Shown: positions 7,954-16,097 of the stretch, piece after piece
How positions within the stretch are numbered: the first letter of the stretch is position 1
Layout: every line of letters begins with the position of its first letter
Assembly (NCBI RefSeq): GCF_002240415.1
Contig: NZ_CP020028.1
Coordinates: forward strand, 4,985,501 to 5,049,500
Direction of reading: 5' to 3'
Source of the DNA: Paenibacillus kribbensis
GTDB lineage: Bacteria > Bacillota > Bacilli > Paenibacillales > Paenibacillaceae
DNA length: 64,000 nucleotides
Notes under the pieces: generated by a model
Told to the model about the DNA's origin: nothing
Databases searched by the model: none
Seen by the model: only the letters and a program-made list of their open reading frames with translations
Made by a program: the position numbers and the translations under genes

Positions 7954-10383
7954 ATGGACCCAAATCCTGCTTTTTATCCCCGACCTATCGGGGTTTCTTA
8001 TTCAACACCGAGCCCGCAAGCTCGTCGTGCTTCCATAGATACCAGTACGACACTGGTACCCGACACCGACCAGGACTCGGCCTATTTTCGTGCCTTGGAG
8101 GATGCGAATATTCATCTGAACCGCCCGCAAATACAGGCTGTCCGCCACGGCAAGGGCCCCCTTCTGACACTGGCCGGAGCGGGCTGTGGTAAAACCACGG
8201 TGCTGGCTGCCCGTGCAGGCTACCTGATGGCGATGCGGGATGTCCCGGCGTCGTCCATCCTGCTGGTGACCTTCACCAGCAAGGCGGCTGCCGAAATGAA
8301 GCTGCGCATCGCAGGACTGCCCGGTGTACGGCCTGCCGCTGCACGTGCCGTTCAGGCACGCACCTTTCACTCATTCGCTTTGGCGATGCTGCGTCATCAT
8401 GGCGTCCAGGACGAAGTGTTCGGTGAAACACAAGCCCAACATACGGTTATGAAAATGATGCTGCGCCAGCTTGGGCTCAGCGAGGCTTTCCAGCCGGAAA
8501 GTCTGCTGTCTGCCCTCTCTGCCTGGAAAGCGGAAGGCCGCAGCGCCGACGAGCTGCCGGAAACCGTACGCGAAGAATCGGATGCCAAGCGTGCCATGCT
8601 CGCTTATGAAGCGTGGAAGCAGGAACGCGGCAAAATGGATTTTGACGATATTTTGCTGCGTGCCTCCGTTCTGCTGCGTGACCCGGACGTGCTTCAGCCG
8701 CTTCAGCGGCGTTTTTCCTACATCATGGTCGATGAGTTTCAGGATACGAACGCCCTGCAATACGAAATGGTGCAGCGATTGGCTGCGAGGCACCGCAATC
8801 TGATGGTCGTCGGTGATGATGACCAGACGATCTATACCTTTAATGGGGCGCGTCAGGAATCCATTCTGGAGTTTGACAAGGTCTACAAGGATGCGAAGGT
8901 CATCACCCTCGATATTAATTATCGCAGCGATGCGCGGATTTTGGGGCTGGGCTCCAACATTGTCGCCAAAAATGTCCATCGACGCTCCAAACGCCTGGCG
9001 GCTGCCGGACATGAAGGCTTGCCGCCGCAGTTCGCTACCCCATCCGGGCCCGAGGAAGAAGCGGCGCATATCGTCACTCATCTGCTCGGACAGGTGGAGG
9101 AAGGCCAGCTTCGCTACCGGGATATCGCTATTTTGCACCGGACAGCCAGCGGGAGCCGATCTATTTTTGAACAATTAATTATGCGGGATGTGCCGTTTAT
9201 TCAATATGGAGCAGGCGCTGTGTTTTATGACCAAACCCTGATTCGTCCTTTAATGGATCACCTGCGGCTGTCGCTGAATCCCCGGCGGATGGAATCGATC
9301 CCCAGCACCCTGGGGCCGCTGTATGTCTCCCGTGAAGCGGGGATGGAATGGATTATGCGCGAGGAAAAGCAGCAGGCTAAAAAATATCCGCTGATTCATC
9401 TCAGCCGCTGGGATCGGCTGCGTGATTTTCAGCGTGAACAAGTAAAAGAGCGTATCCGTCTGATTCGCAGCCTATCGACCATGAAACCGGCCTATGCCAT
9501 TCAAGAAATGCGCCGCGTCTTTTATGACAAATATTTGGAAAGCGGAGATACAGGCGCGTGGACTCATTATAAGGAAACGATGCAGGAAAGCCTGGAGGAG
9601 CTGGAGACTGCGGCGAAGCGGTTTGACACGGTGGAGGCGTTCGTCAGCTTTGCGGACGAGCTTTCCGAGCGTCACCGCCAGATGGAATCGCTGCGCAGAG
9701 AGGAAGACAGCGATGCCGTTCGGCTCATGACGATCCACCGCGCCAAGGGACTGGAGTTCCCTTGCGTCTACTGGATCGGGGCAAGCGAAGGCATCCTGCC
9801 GCACAGCTCGGCGCTGCACAGCGAGCTACCGGAGGATCGGCGGGCAGGCGCAGCACCTACAGCGGCCGTGGATAACGACGCAGCTCTGGAGGAGGAGCGC
9901 CGTCTCGCTTACGTGGCCGTCACCCGGGCGAAGGAGCTGCTGTACATCACCTCGCCAGCCTCCAATCACGGCAAGCCTGCCGCCGTGTCGCGCTTCCTGC
10001 TGGAAGCCTATGGGGTCACACCTCCCGAGGCTTCCAAGCCGGAAACGCGCCGTACCAGCTTCGGGCAACCGAAGGGTGCTTCCGGGTACGGCAGCCGTGT
10101 TAGCGGTGGAGCGCCCACATCCAGTGTAGCGACCCGCGTGAGCAGCAGGTCCGGGCCGGGCAGTGCTGCGGCGCGAACGACCTCGTCAGTGGCAGGCTCA
10201 CGCACAGAGCCACGCATTAGCGTGCCCGTGTGGAAATGCACTGACGACGCCTGCAAGGCGTGGATGCGGCGTGACACAACGGGTGGACGCCGAAAAGCTG
10301 CGGCCGGCACAGACACACCGCCAGTGTGCCCGCTTTGCTCCTCCCCGATGACGGAGGGGACACGCAGCATCCCGGCCAGATAG
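7954..10383 (+). CDS. UvrD/PcrA-type superfamily 1A DNA helicase with C-terminal YdjO-like zinc ribbon
   Basis: An 809-residue ATP-dependent helicase. It has the Q-motif LNRPQIQAV, Walker A GAGCGKTT (75-82), Walker B DEFQDTN (260-266), GDDDQTIYTFNGA, the NYRSD motif, MTIHRAKGLEFP and VAVTRAKELLYI (motif VI). It unwinds DNA 3' to 5' in repair or replication restart. After a low-complexity linker rich in Ser, Gly and Arg it ends in an added zinc ribbon: WKC762-x4-C767-x-AWMRR ... VC792-P-L-C795-x-SPM-x2-GTR, which resembles the small cold-inducible protein YdjO. ATG at 7954 has AAAGGGG 10 bases upstream; ATG 7930 or GTG 7912 are alternatives. Confidence 0.9.
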   Translation: MDPNPAFYPRPIGVSYSTPSPQARRASIDTSTTLVPDTDQDSAYFRALEDANIHLNRPQIQAVRHGKGPLLTLAGAGCGKTTVLAARAGYLMAMRDVPASSILLVTFTSKAAAEMKLRIAGLPGVRPAAARAVQARTFHSFALAMLRHHGVQDEVFGETQAQHTVMKMMLRQLGLSEAFQPESLLSALSAWKAEGRSADELPETVREESDAKRAMLAYEAWKQERGKMDFDDILLRASVLLRDPDVLQPLQRRFSYIMVDEFQDTNALQYEMVQRLAARHRNLMVVGDDDQTIYTFNGARQESILEFDKVYKDAKVITLDINYRSDARILGLGSNIVAKNVHRRSKRLAAAGHEGLPPQFATPSGPEEEAAHIVTHLLGQVEEGQLRYRDIAILHRTASGSRSIFEQLIMRDVPFIQYGAGAVFYDQTLIRPLMDHLRLSLNPRRMESIPSTLGPLYVSREAGMEWIMREEKQQAKKYPLIHLSRWDRLRDFQREQVKERIRLIRSLSTMKPAYAIQEMRRVFYDKYLESGDTGAWTHYKETMQESLEELETAAKRFDTVEAFVSFADELSERHRQMESLRREEDSDAVRLMTIHRAKGLEFPCVYWIGASEGILPHSSALHSELPEDRRAGAAPTAAVDNDAALEEERRLAYVAVTRAKELLYITSPASNHGKPAAVSRFLLEAYGVTPPEASKPETRRTSFGQPKGASGYGSRVSGGAPTSSVATRVSSRSGPGSAAARTTSSVAGSRTEPRISVPVWKCTDDACKAWMRRDTTGGRRKAAAGTDTPPVCPLCSSPMTEGTRSIPAR

Positions 10384-10441
10384 GCGATAGGCATGAGGCG
10401 TGTAGCCGGGTGTTAGACAGACTAAATCAAAGAAAACGCGG

Positions 10442-10488
10442 CAGACTAGGACGTGAAATAAAGCCCTGGTCTGTCGCTTTCTTTTTCA
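10442..10488 (+). terminator. likely terminator of the helicase gene
   Basis: CAGACTAGG pairs with CCTGGTCTG (one G-T pair) across a 14-base loop, followed by a pyrimidine-rich TCGCTTTCTTTTTC. The loop is long, so this is moderate evidence. Confidence 0.5.
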
Positions 10489-10548
10489 ACCTGCTATTTA
10501 ACGATCTGGATAGATATAAAAACCCACAGAGCTTACTAAATAAAATAC

Positions 10549-10580
10549 ACCATACTACCATACAAGTATGGTAGTATGGT
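10549..10580. promoter_or_regulatory. nested 32-bp perfect palindrome, probable operator of the GntR regulator
   Basis: The site is ACCATAC-T-ACCATAC-AA-GTATGGT-A-GTATGGT: two direct copies of ACCATAC facing two inverted copies. It ends 3 bases before the GGGAGGTG ribosome site of the GntR gene, so bound protein would block its own transcription. A double-dimer site or two overlapping dimer sites are both possible. Confidence 0.75.
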
Positions 10581-10597
10581 TATAGGGAGGTGAATAT

Positions 10598-11275
10598 ATG
10601 GATGAAAGTATGTATCGCCACAGCGGATCGGCCGGAAATTCCGTCTATGCCCTGCTGAAAGAGCAGATTATTAGTCTTGAACTTCCGCCCGGAACCGCCC
10701 TGTCCGAGAAAGAGACTTCCGTCCGCTTTCAGGTTAGCCGGACTCCGGTCCGCGAAAGTTTTGTCAAGCTTGCCCAGGAAGGATTAGTGCTGGTTTTCCC
10801 GCAACGCGGTACAAAAGTATCTCTGATTGATACCGGGCTTGTCGAGGAAGCTCGCTTTATGCGCGAGCAGCTCGAATGCGCTGTGATCCGTCTTGCCTGC
10901 ACGAACTTTTCTGCCGACTGGCTTGCTAAATTGGAAGCAAACCTCGTACAACAGCGTGAAAGCATTGAACGGCATGAAGGCCGGCGAATGTTCGACCTGG
11001 ATGAAGCGTTCCACCGAATCCTGTTTGAAGGCTGCGGGAAGCTCGCAACGTGGGGCGTTATGCAGCAGTTGAATGTCCATTTTAACCGGGTACGCATGCT
11101 GCGGCTCGATACGAATCCTCATTGGAACCATCTTTATGATCAACACAGCAAGATGGTGGAATTCATACGCGGTAAGGCAGCGGACGAGGCGGAACGCATC
11201 ATGCATGAGCATTTGAATCTGGGTGTAGCGGATTTAAATGTCCTTCGGGGGCAGTACCCTGAATATTTTAAGTAG
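10598..11275 (+). CDS. GntR-family regulator with FCD domain, probable uronate (uxu) regulator
   Basis: A 225-residue regulator: winged helix of the GntR type at residues 14-78 (VYALLKEQIISLELPPG, then SRTPVRESFVKLAQEGL) and an FCD effector domain (85-215) with the acidic and histidine ligands expected to hold a metal (D-EAFHRILFEG, and HxxMVEFI). FCD members commonly sense sugar acids. It sits 100 bases ahead of uxuA in the same direction, which suggests it controls mannonate catabolism as UxuR/ExuR-type proteins do. The effector is probably a uronate or an intermediate. GGGAGGTG precedes the ATG, and an elaborate palindrome lies just upstream. Confidence 0.88.
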   Translation: MDESMYRHSGSAGNSVYALLKEQIISLELPPGTALSEKETSVRFQVSRTPVRESFVKLAQEGLVLVFPQRGTKVSLIDTGLVEEARFMREQLECAVIRLACTNFSADWLAKLEANLVQQRESIERHEGRRMFDLDEAFHRILFEGCGKLATWGVMQQLNVHFNRVRMLRLDTNPHWNHLYDQHSKMVEFIRGKAADEAERIMHEHLNLGVADLNVLRGQYPEYFK

Positions 11276-11330
11276 GTTTCAGATAAGGAGCGGGCGGTAG
11301 ACGTCTGCTTTTTACTGAGCTAGCTTTTTA

Positions 11331-11344
11331 TGTAAGCGTTATCC
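11331..11344 (+). promoter_or_regulatory. CcpA (cre) site candidate upstream of uxuA
   Basis: TGTAAGCGTTATCC matches the cre consensus TGWAANCGNTNWCA at 13 of 14 positions. It lies 31 bases before the uxuA start, suited to carbon catabolite repression of the uxu operon. Confidence 0.6.
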
Positions 11345-11375
11345 ATTATCTTGAAAAAGGAAAGGCGGTGCGGTA

Positions 11376-12470
11376 ATGCGAATGACATTCCGCTGGTTCG
11401 GAGAAGGCAATGATACGATTTCTCTGAAACAAATCAAACAAATCCCGGGTGTAGAGGGCATTGTATGGGCGCTGCATGATGTTCCAGCAGGAGAGGAATG
11501 GCCTTTGGCGCGCATTTTGGATATTCAGAAACAGGCCGATCAGGCTCGACTTCATCTTGATGTGGTGGAAAGCGTCAATGTACATGAAGATATCAAACTG
11601 GGGAGACCTACGCGCGATCTTTATATCGGGAATTACATTCGGACCATTGAGAAGCTGGCCCAGGTTGGCGTTAAGGTCATCTGTTACAATTTTATGCCGA
11701 TATTCGATTGGCTGCGGACTGATCTGCATAAAACGACCGAGGACGGGGCGACCGCGCTTTTTTTTGAAAAAGCCAAAATTCATGGCATTGACCCGTTTGA
11801 GCTGGTACGCCAGATCAATGAGAACAGCGCACTTACAATGCCCGGATGGGAGCCGGAGCGCCTCGAACATTTGACAGCGCTGTTTGAAGCCTATAAAGAT
11901 GTTACAGAAGAGGACCTATGGGAAAACCTGCAGTACTTCCTAGACGCCATCATCCCTGTTGCGGAACAAAACGGAATCCGGATGGCCATTCATCCCGACG
12001 ACCCACCATGGTCCATCTTCGGACTGCCACGCATCATTACGAGCCAGGACAATCTGCGCAAATTTCTGGCTCTGCACGACAGTCCGGCAAACGGCATCAC
12101 TTTATGCAGCGGCTCGCTTGGCGCCAATCCAGATAACGACATCGTTGCTATGATTCGCGAATTTGCCCACCGCATTCCGTTCGCCCATATCCGCAACGTA
12201 AGGGTATTCGAAAATGGTGACTTCATCGAAACCTCCCACCGGACGCAGGATGGGAGCGTTGATATCACTGGTATTGTCAAAGCATACCACGATGTGGGAT
12301 TTACCGGTTACGCCAGACCGGATCACGGCCGCCATATCTGGGATGAGCAATGCAGACCGGGCTACGGGCTATATGACAGAGCGCTCGGCATCATGTATTT
12401 ATGGGGCTTGTGGGACGCGTATGAGCGAAATGCGGGCTTATCTTCCAACGAAAAGAGGGATGTAAATTGA
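11376..12470 (+). CDS. uxuA: mannonate dehydratase
   Basis: UxuA removes water from D-mannonate to give 2-keto-3-deoxygluconate (KDG) in the cytoplasm, using iron or manganese. The 364-residue length and the sequence fit the TIM-barrel UxuA family: start [13 protein letters not shown], the [12 protein letters not shown] segment, the [15 protein letters not shown] metal-site region (about 202-216) and the ending [12 protein letters not shown]...[11 protein letters not shown]. Start ATG 11376 follows AAAGGCGGTG. Its stop overlaps the TTG start of uxuB by three bases, so translation is coupled. Confidence 0.97.
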   Translation: MRMTFRWFGEGNDTISLKQIKQIPGVEGIVWALHDVPAGEEWPLARILDIQKQADQARLHLDVVESVNVHEDIKLGRPTRDLYIGNYIRTIEKLAQVGVKVICYNFMPIFDWLRTDLHKTTEDGATALFFEKAKIHGIDPFELVRQINENSALTMPGWEPERLEHLTALFEAYKDVTEEDLWENLQYFLDAIIPVAEQNGIRMAIHPDDPPWSIFGLPRIITSQDNLRKFLALHDSPANGITLCSGSLGANPDNDIVAMIREFAHRIPFAHIRNVRVFENGDFIETSHRTQDGSVDITGIVKAYHDVGFTGYARPDHGRHIWDEQCRPGYGLYDRALGIMYLWGLWDAYERNAGLSSNEKRDVN

Positions 12471-13321
12471 CTACTCTTCCCCTGCATCCGGCTTTGTCCG
12501 GAAAAACAGCTGTGGTAACCGGCGGCTCCGGCGTGCTGTGCAGCGTCATGGCCAAGGAGCTTGCCCGCCAGGGTGTCAGGGTCGCCATTTTGAGCCGTAC
12601 TGCTGAAAAGGGCGATTTGACAGCAAAGGAAATCCGTGAGAGCGGCGGAGAATCCATCGCGGTTGCCTGCGACGTGACCGATGCCGAAAGCATGAAGCAG
12701 GCCGAGGAAACGGTCCGGCGCCTGCTCGGTCCGTGCGATATTCTAATCAATGGAGCAGGCGGCAACCATCCCAGCGCTAATACGAGTCTGGAGACGTTTC
12801 ATCCTGAAGATCTGGACCAGGCTGGAATCACTACCTTTTTCGATCTCAGTGTGCCCGGCTTCCGCAATGTGCTTGATTTAAATTTTATCGGGACTTTAAT
12901 CCCGACACAGATTTTTTCCAAAGGCATGATCGGGCGACCTGGCGCCGTGGTCCTTAACATATCTTCCATGAGCGCTCCCAGTCCGATGACCAAGGTTCCC
13001 GCCTACAGCGCTGCCAAAGCCGCCATCAATAACTTCACCCAGTGGCTGGCCGTACATCTGGCCGAATCTGGCATTCGGGTGAATGCCATTGCCCCCGGAT
13101 TTTTCCTGACAGAGCAGAACCGGCAACTGCTCATCAACGAGGACGGCTCGCTTACCGAGCGCTCGGCCAAGATTATTGCCCACACCCCGATGCGTCGGTT
13201 CGGCGAGCCTGAAGACCTGCTTGGCACACTGCTGTGGCTGGCCGATGAAACCGCGTCCGGTTTCGTTACCGGTACGGTCGTTCCGGTAGATGGTGGATTC
13301 ATGGCCTATTCAGGGGTATAA
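12467..13321 (+). CDS. uxuB: short-chain dehydrogenase, D-mannonate oxidoreductase (UxuB/YjmF type)
   Basis: A 284-residue classical SDR. It has the Rossmann turn TGGSGVL (18-24), the NGAGGN segment, catalytic Ser in [10 protein letters not shown] and the Y-S-A-A-K pair, followed by [10 protein letters not shown]. Bacillus uses an SDR of this kind (YjmF/UxuB) to interconvert fructuronate and mannonate, unlike the MDR-type UxuB of E. coli. Placement directly after uxuA, with overlapping codons, supports the assignment. The start is TTG with GAGGGA 5-6 bases upstream. Confidence 0.9.
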   Translation: MTTLPLHPALSGKTAVVTGGSGVLCSVMAKELARQGVRVAILSRTAEKGDLTAKEIRESGGESIAVACDVTDAESMKQAEETVRRLLGPCDILINGAGGNHPSANTSLETFHPEDLDQAGITTFFDLSVPGFRNVLDLNFIGTLIPTQIFSKGMIGRPGAVVLNISSMSAPSPMTKVPAYSAAKAAINNFTQWLAVHLAESGIRVNAIAPGFFLTEQNRQLLINEDGSLTERSAKIIAHTPMRRFGEPEDLLGTLLWLADETASGFVTGTVVPVDGGFMAYSGV

Positions 13322-13340
13322 TCCCTTCATTCTCAGCCCT

Positions 13341-13369
13341 TGCCCTTCCATATGAAGTGGCAAGGGCAT
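13341..13369 (+). terminator. probable terminator after uxuB
   Basis: TGCCCTTCCA pairs with TGGCAAGGGCA (one bulged base) around a 7-base loop, followed by TTATTG. The T run is weak. The remaining 13370-13522 shows no gene. Confidence 0.5.
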
Positions 13370-13522
13370 TATTGTATCAATAACATCGTTCCAAGAGCAC
13401 CGCCGCTTCCACCCGGGTCGTATGCGCCAAGGTTGCAAATGGATCAGCCCTGCGTCCCTGGGCCTACTCAGCCCCAGCGGGCACCACGGGACTCCGGCTG
13501 GTTGCTATTCAGGAAGCGCGTG

Positions 13523-14413
13523 TCAATTGCGACGAGCCGTTCGCTCTATGCCATCAGCGATTACTTTGTACAGTTGGTGCGGCAAGTCGTGTCCCATCCC
13601 GTCAACCAACATTAGCTCGGCGCCCGGGATGGCAGAAGCCGTGTCCTCGCCACACGCCAGGACGAACAGGGGATCGTCCACCCCATGAATGACAAGTGCT
13701 GGTACTTTTATGGTCACCAGCCGCGGACGACGGTCGCCGGAGACAGCGATCGCAGCAATTTGTCGTCCGACACTGCCTGGATCGTAGGCTCGCTGGACTT
13801 CCTCCAGAATAAGCGCCCGATAAGCGTCCTCTTCAAACGGATAGCCGGTGCCGGCGATGCGTTTGGCAAAAGAGAGGCTGTGCGCCAAAAACCCTGCTTC
13901 ATCCTCAAATGGGTTCGGTGCCGGTTTAGTCATCATCGCCATAACATCCGGGGAAGTTTGCGGAAGGGCGGGATTACCGGAACTGGACATAATGGAGGTG
14001 AGTGATAAAACCCGTTCAGGGTACTCACTGGCTGCAATCTGGGCGATCATTCCGCCCATCGACCTGCCAACGAAATGTGCCCGGTCAATTGAAAGGGCGT
14101 CGAGCAGTCCGGTCGCGTCGTTGGACATGTCATCGAGAGTGTAAGGGATGTCCGGTCGCTGTCCCGACATGAGTGCAGTCGCCAGTGCGCCAAAATCCAG
14201 CGCCTGATAATGGCTAAAGTGTGTCGAGCAACCTGCGTCGCGATTGTCAAAGCGAATCACGCGAAAGCCCCGCGCTGCTAATATCCGACAAAACGGAACC
14301 GTCCATCGGATCATCTGGGTTCCAAGCCCGGCGATTAGGATAATAGCCTCGTCATTTTCGTTACCGAAACTGTCATAGGCCAAATCAACGCCGTTGACTT
14401 TCAGGATGTTCAT
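13523..14413 (-). CDS. alpha/beta hydrolase
   Basis: A 296-residue alpha/beta hydrolase of the epoxide-hydrolase/esterase type. It has the oxyanion segment IAGLGTQM, the nucleophile elbow G-R-S-M-G-G, acid residue in VDDPLF and histidine in GMGHDLP, a complete catalytic triad. The substrate is unknown. ATG at 14413 has GGAGGAG 9 bases upstream; ATG at 14419 is too close. It is the last gene of an operon with the two genes upstream (gap 18 bases). Confidence 0.85.
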   Translation of the reverse strand: MNILKVNGVDLAYDSFGNENDEAIILIAGLGTQMIRWTVPFCRILAARGFRVIRFDNRDAGCSTHFSHYQALDFGALATALMSGQRPDIPYTLDDMSNDATGLLDALSIDRAHFVGRSMGGMIAQIAASEYPERVLSLTSIMSSSGNPALPQTSPDVMAMMTKPAPNPFEDEAGFLAHSLSFAKRIAGTGYPFEEDAYRALILEEVQRAYDPGSVGRQIAAIAVSGDRRPRLVTIKVPALVIHGVDDPLFVLACGEDTASAIPGAELMLVDGMGHDLPHQLYKVIADGIERTARRN

Positions 14414-14431
14414 GATCATATTCTCCTCCAA

Positions 14432-14722
14432 TTAATTTGGTATCGGAAGTTCTGCCATAGGCAGAAGGCGTGAATCTTCGATTGCTGCAGTCCGATGCCC
14501 GATACCAGCCAGGTAGTCTTGATGACTTGAAAAAGCAAGAAACGACTGCGCGCTGCTCTGGCGGATCAGCATGACAAGATCCCATCTTTCGTCTTCGGGT
14601 CCGATAAGAAACTCTCCGCCATCGCCAAGAAACATGACTTCACCTCCGCTTTCACGGAGAAATGGGAGGGTAGTTCCTTTTTTCATTCCAAATTCTTCAG
14701 GCCTCCACATGCTTTCATTCAT
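14432..14722 (-). CDS. small protein, DUF1330/EthD-like ferredoxin fold (tentative)
   Basis: A 96-residue protein. The stretch GGEFLIGPEDERWDLVMLIR followed by HQDYLAGIGHRTAAIEDSRLLPM has the strand-helix pattern of DUF1330-like small dimeric proteins (WD-x-VVL ... S-x-Y-x3-...R...S-x-L). The assignment is by resemblance only. Its ATG overlaps the stop of the DUF2239 gene (ATGA), so the two are translationally coupled. Confidence 0.65.
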   Translation of the reverse strand: MNESMWRPEEFGMKKGTTLPFLRESGGEVMFLGDGGEFLIGPEDERWDLVMLIRQSSAQSFLAFSSHQDYLAGIGHRTAAIEDSRLLPMAELPIPN

Positions 14723-15330
14723 AAGTTCCCTTCAGGGAATGCATTAGCGGCTAATCTTTTGATATGGTTTCTGATATCAGGTGCCCAGTCATCGATGAAG
14801 TGGTAAAAACGATCCAAATCACCAGCATACAGTGCCCGCAGAGCTTCTTCGTATTGATGGAAGTTCCCAGCCATAGCTGTCATGAAGTTATATGTTGCTT
14901 CTTGTGACTCTCGGATATTGCTCTGTTTTTCTCCAGCACGGCGAGCCTCATCAATGAGTTTTCGTAATGTTACCGACGCCCCTCCAGGTTGACTCTTGAG
15001 CCATTCCCAATGCCGTGGCAATAACGTAACCTCACCAGATACAACCCCCAGCTTGGGTCGACCGACCCGCCGTATAGGCTGGTGATTCACTTCCGTACCG
15101 GGTAGGTCACCTAACTGTTCTCCTAATCGTTTGAGCACATCATCTGTCTTCCCACGAAAATCAACATCTATTGGCTTCCCTGTGGAATCGTCAAATATAA
15201 GCAGCTGTGTGAGGTTTCTGTCATCCAGTGCATCCTTCACTGTAGTAACAACGTGCTGTAACGAACCACTGGCGACGACTCCCACACCCAAAAATGCCGT
15301 GCAGTAAAAGTGCGTTAGGGCATTACTCAT
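14719..15330 (-). CDS. DUF2239 family protein
   Basis: A 203-residue member of DUF2239, a family of unknown function common in proteobacteria and some Firmicutes. Recognised landmarks are TAFLGVGVVASG, LLIFDDSTGKPIDVDFRG, GRPKLGVVSGEVTLLPRHW and LKSQPGGASVTLRKLIDEAR. The basic RRVGRPKLG segment and an RHH-like tail hint at nucleic-acid contact, but that is inference. ATG at 15330 has GAGGAGG 5 bases upstream; the frame is open to 15387 but that part overlaps the promoter. It is the first gene of a three-gene operon with the small protein and the hydrolase. Confidence 0.82.
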   Translation of the reverse strand: MSNALTHFYCTAFLGVGVVASGSLQHVVTTVKDALDDRNLTQLLIFDDSTGKPIDVDFRGKTDDVLKRLGEQLGDLPGTEVNHQPIRRVGRPKLGVVSGEVTLLPRHWEWLKSQPGGASVTLRKLIDEARRAGEKQSNIRESQEATYNFMTAMAGNFHQYEEALRALYAGDLDRFYHFIDDWAPDIRNHIKRLAANAFPEGNL

Positions 15331-15358
15331 GCTGGCCTCCTCTCTGATTGCCTCACCA

Positions 15359-15400
15359 ATTATACCCGGGTAAAAATAAAAAATCAATATTACCCGGGTA
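15359..15400 (-). promoter_or_regulatory. sigma-A promoter of the DUF2239 operon with two TACCCGGGTA operators
   Basis: On the minus strand TTGATT (15382-15387) and TATAAT (15359-15364) are 17 bases apart. The 10-bp palindrome TACCCGGGTA occurs twice, at 15363-15372 (inside the spacer, touching the -10) and 15391-15400 (just upstream of the -35), 28 bases centre to centre. This is the arrangement of a repressor site pair. No regulator gene lies beside it. Confidence 0.75.
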
Positions 15401-15405
15401 AAATT

Positions 15406-15706
15406 TATTTTGTCGTTCGTTATGGAGGAAATAAATGCAAAAGACGCGGCCTAAGAGGAACCGCGCTGTTGAAGGCTAAATACGGATTGAAGGATAGATG
15501 GAATCGTGATAGGCTTTTTCATGGAGTGCCGTCACCTTTCGGTTGGTTTGTAGGGGGTACAAACGTTTTTACCGAGTTGACGAATCATTTTCTACTATTT
15601 AGTGGTTAATCGACAGGCTTGGAGAATGGTTTTACACGTTAGGTCGGCTTATAGTCAAAGCCGTTACGAATTTATAAACTGAACATCAGAGAATAGGCAG
15701 GAAGAA
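15406..15706. other. gene-free stretch between the DUF2239 promoter and the VanZ relic
   Basis: No convincing gene was seen. A 14-codon frame (15434-15478) has a GGAGG ribosome site but contains a short CGCGG...CCGCG hairpin and is probably chance. The stretch may be more scar DNA of the relics that follow. Confidence 0.4.
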
Positions 15707-15898
15707 ATGAAATCTGCCACTATAAAAAATTTCGCTTTTGCTAATGTGGTTGGCAATATAATTATCTTTATTCCTCTTGGCACATATTTGTCATTATTCA
15801 AAAACAATAAAAAAGTACGTACTGCAATCACAATACTATCAGCAATAGGATTACCTGTTTTATTATATTTATTATTTGTGGTGAAATTGCGCCTCTGA
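15707..15898 (+). pseudogene. VanZ-family membrane protein remnant
   Basis: The 63-residue frame contains NVVGNIIIFIPLGTYLSLF, the conserved N-x2-GN-x3-FIP-x-G core of VanZ-like proteins, then jumps to a final hydrophobic helix ending VVKLRL. A complete VanZ-like protein is about 150-200 residues, so the N-terminal membrane segments and the middle DIDD region are missing. A stop lies in frame upstream at 15680. This is read as an internally deleted relic rather than a working gene. Confidence 0.6.
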
Positions 15899-15924
15899 AT
15901 ATCTTTATTGCATATGCAAGATGA

Positions 15925-16071
15925 CTGACAGATATTGATTTTGATTACTGTCAGGTTCGCATTAATAACGGAAAAGGAGGAAAGGATCGTATCGATCCGT
16001 TTCCTCCGTCATTTAAAGAATTCTTGGCCATGCATGTTGATTCAATGCTTAGAAAGCAGACACTTATATAA
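15925..16071 (+). pseudogene. tyrosine recombinase (integrase) fragment
   Basis: The 48-codon frame, without a start codon, reads LTDIDFDYCQVRI, then GKGGKDR, then PFPPSFKEFLAMH, up to a TAA. This is the beta-hairpin region of phage/ICE-type tyrosine recombinases (L-x-DID...V-x-GKG-x-KDR-x2-PFP), including the catalytic lysine hairpin. The upstream arm domain and first catalytic arginine, and the downstream HxxR and tyrosine, are absent. It is a relic of an integrated element. A partial inverted repeat at 15974-16007 lies inside it. Confidence 0.7.
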
Positions 16072-16097
16072 GAGCTTTGGGCCCATTCTCTCTTAAC

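Noticed and set aside
8371..9174. 267-codon minus-strand frame inside the helicase gene
   Set aside because: It is antisense to conserved helicase motifs, and the sequence looks like a shadow translation.
15974..16007. GGAGGAAA...TTTCCTCC hairpin read as a terminator
   Set aside because: It lies within the recombinase fragment's reading frame, has no T run, and no intact gene ends there.
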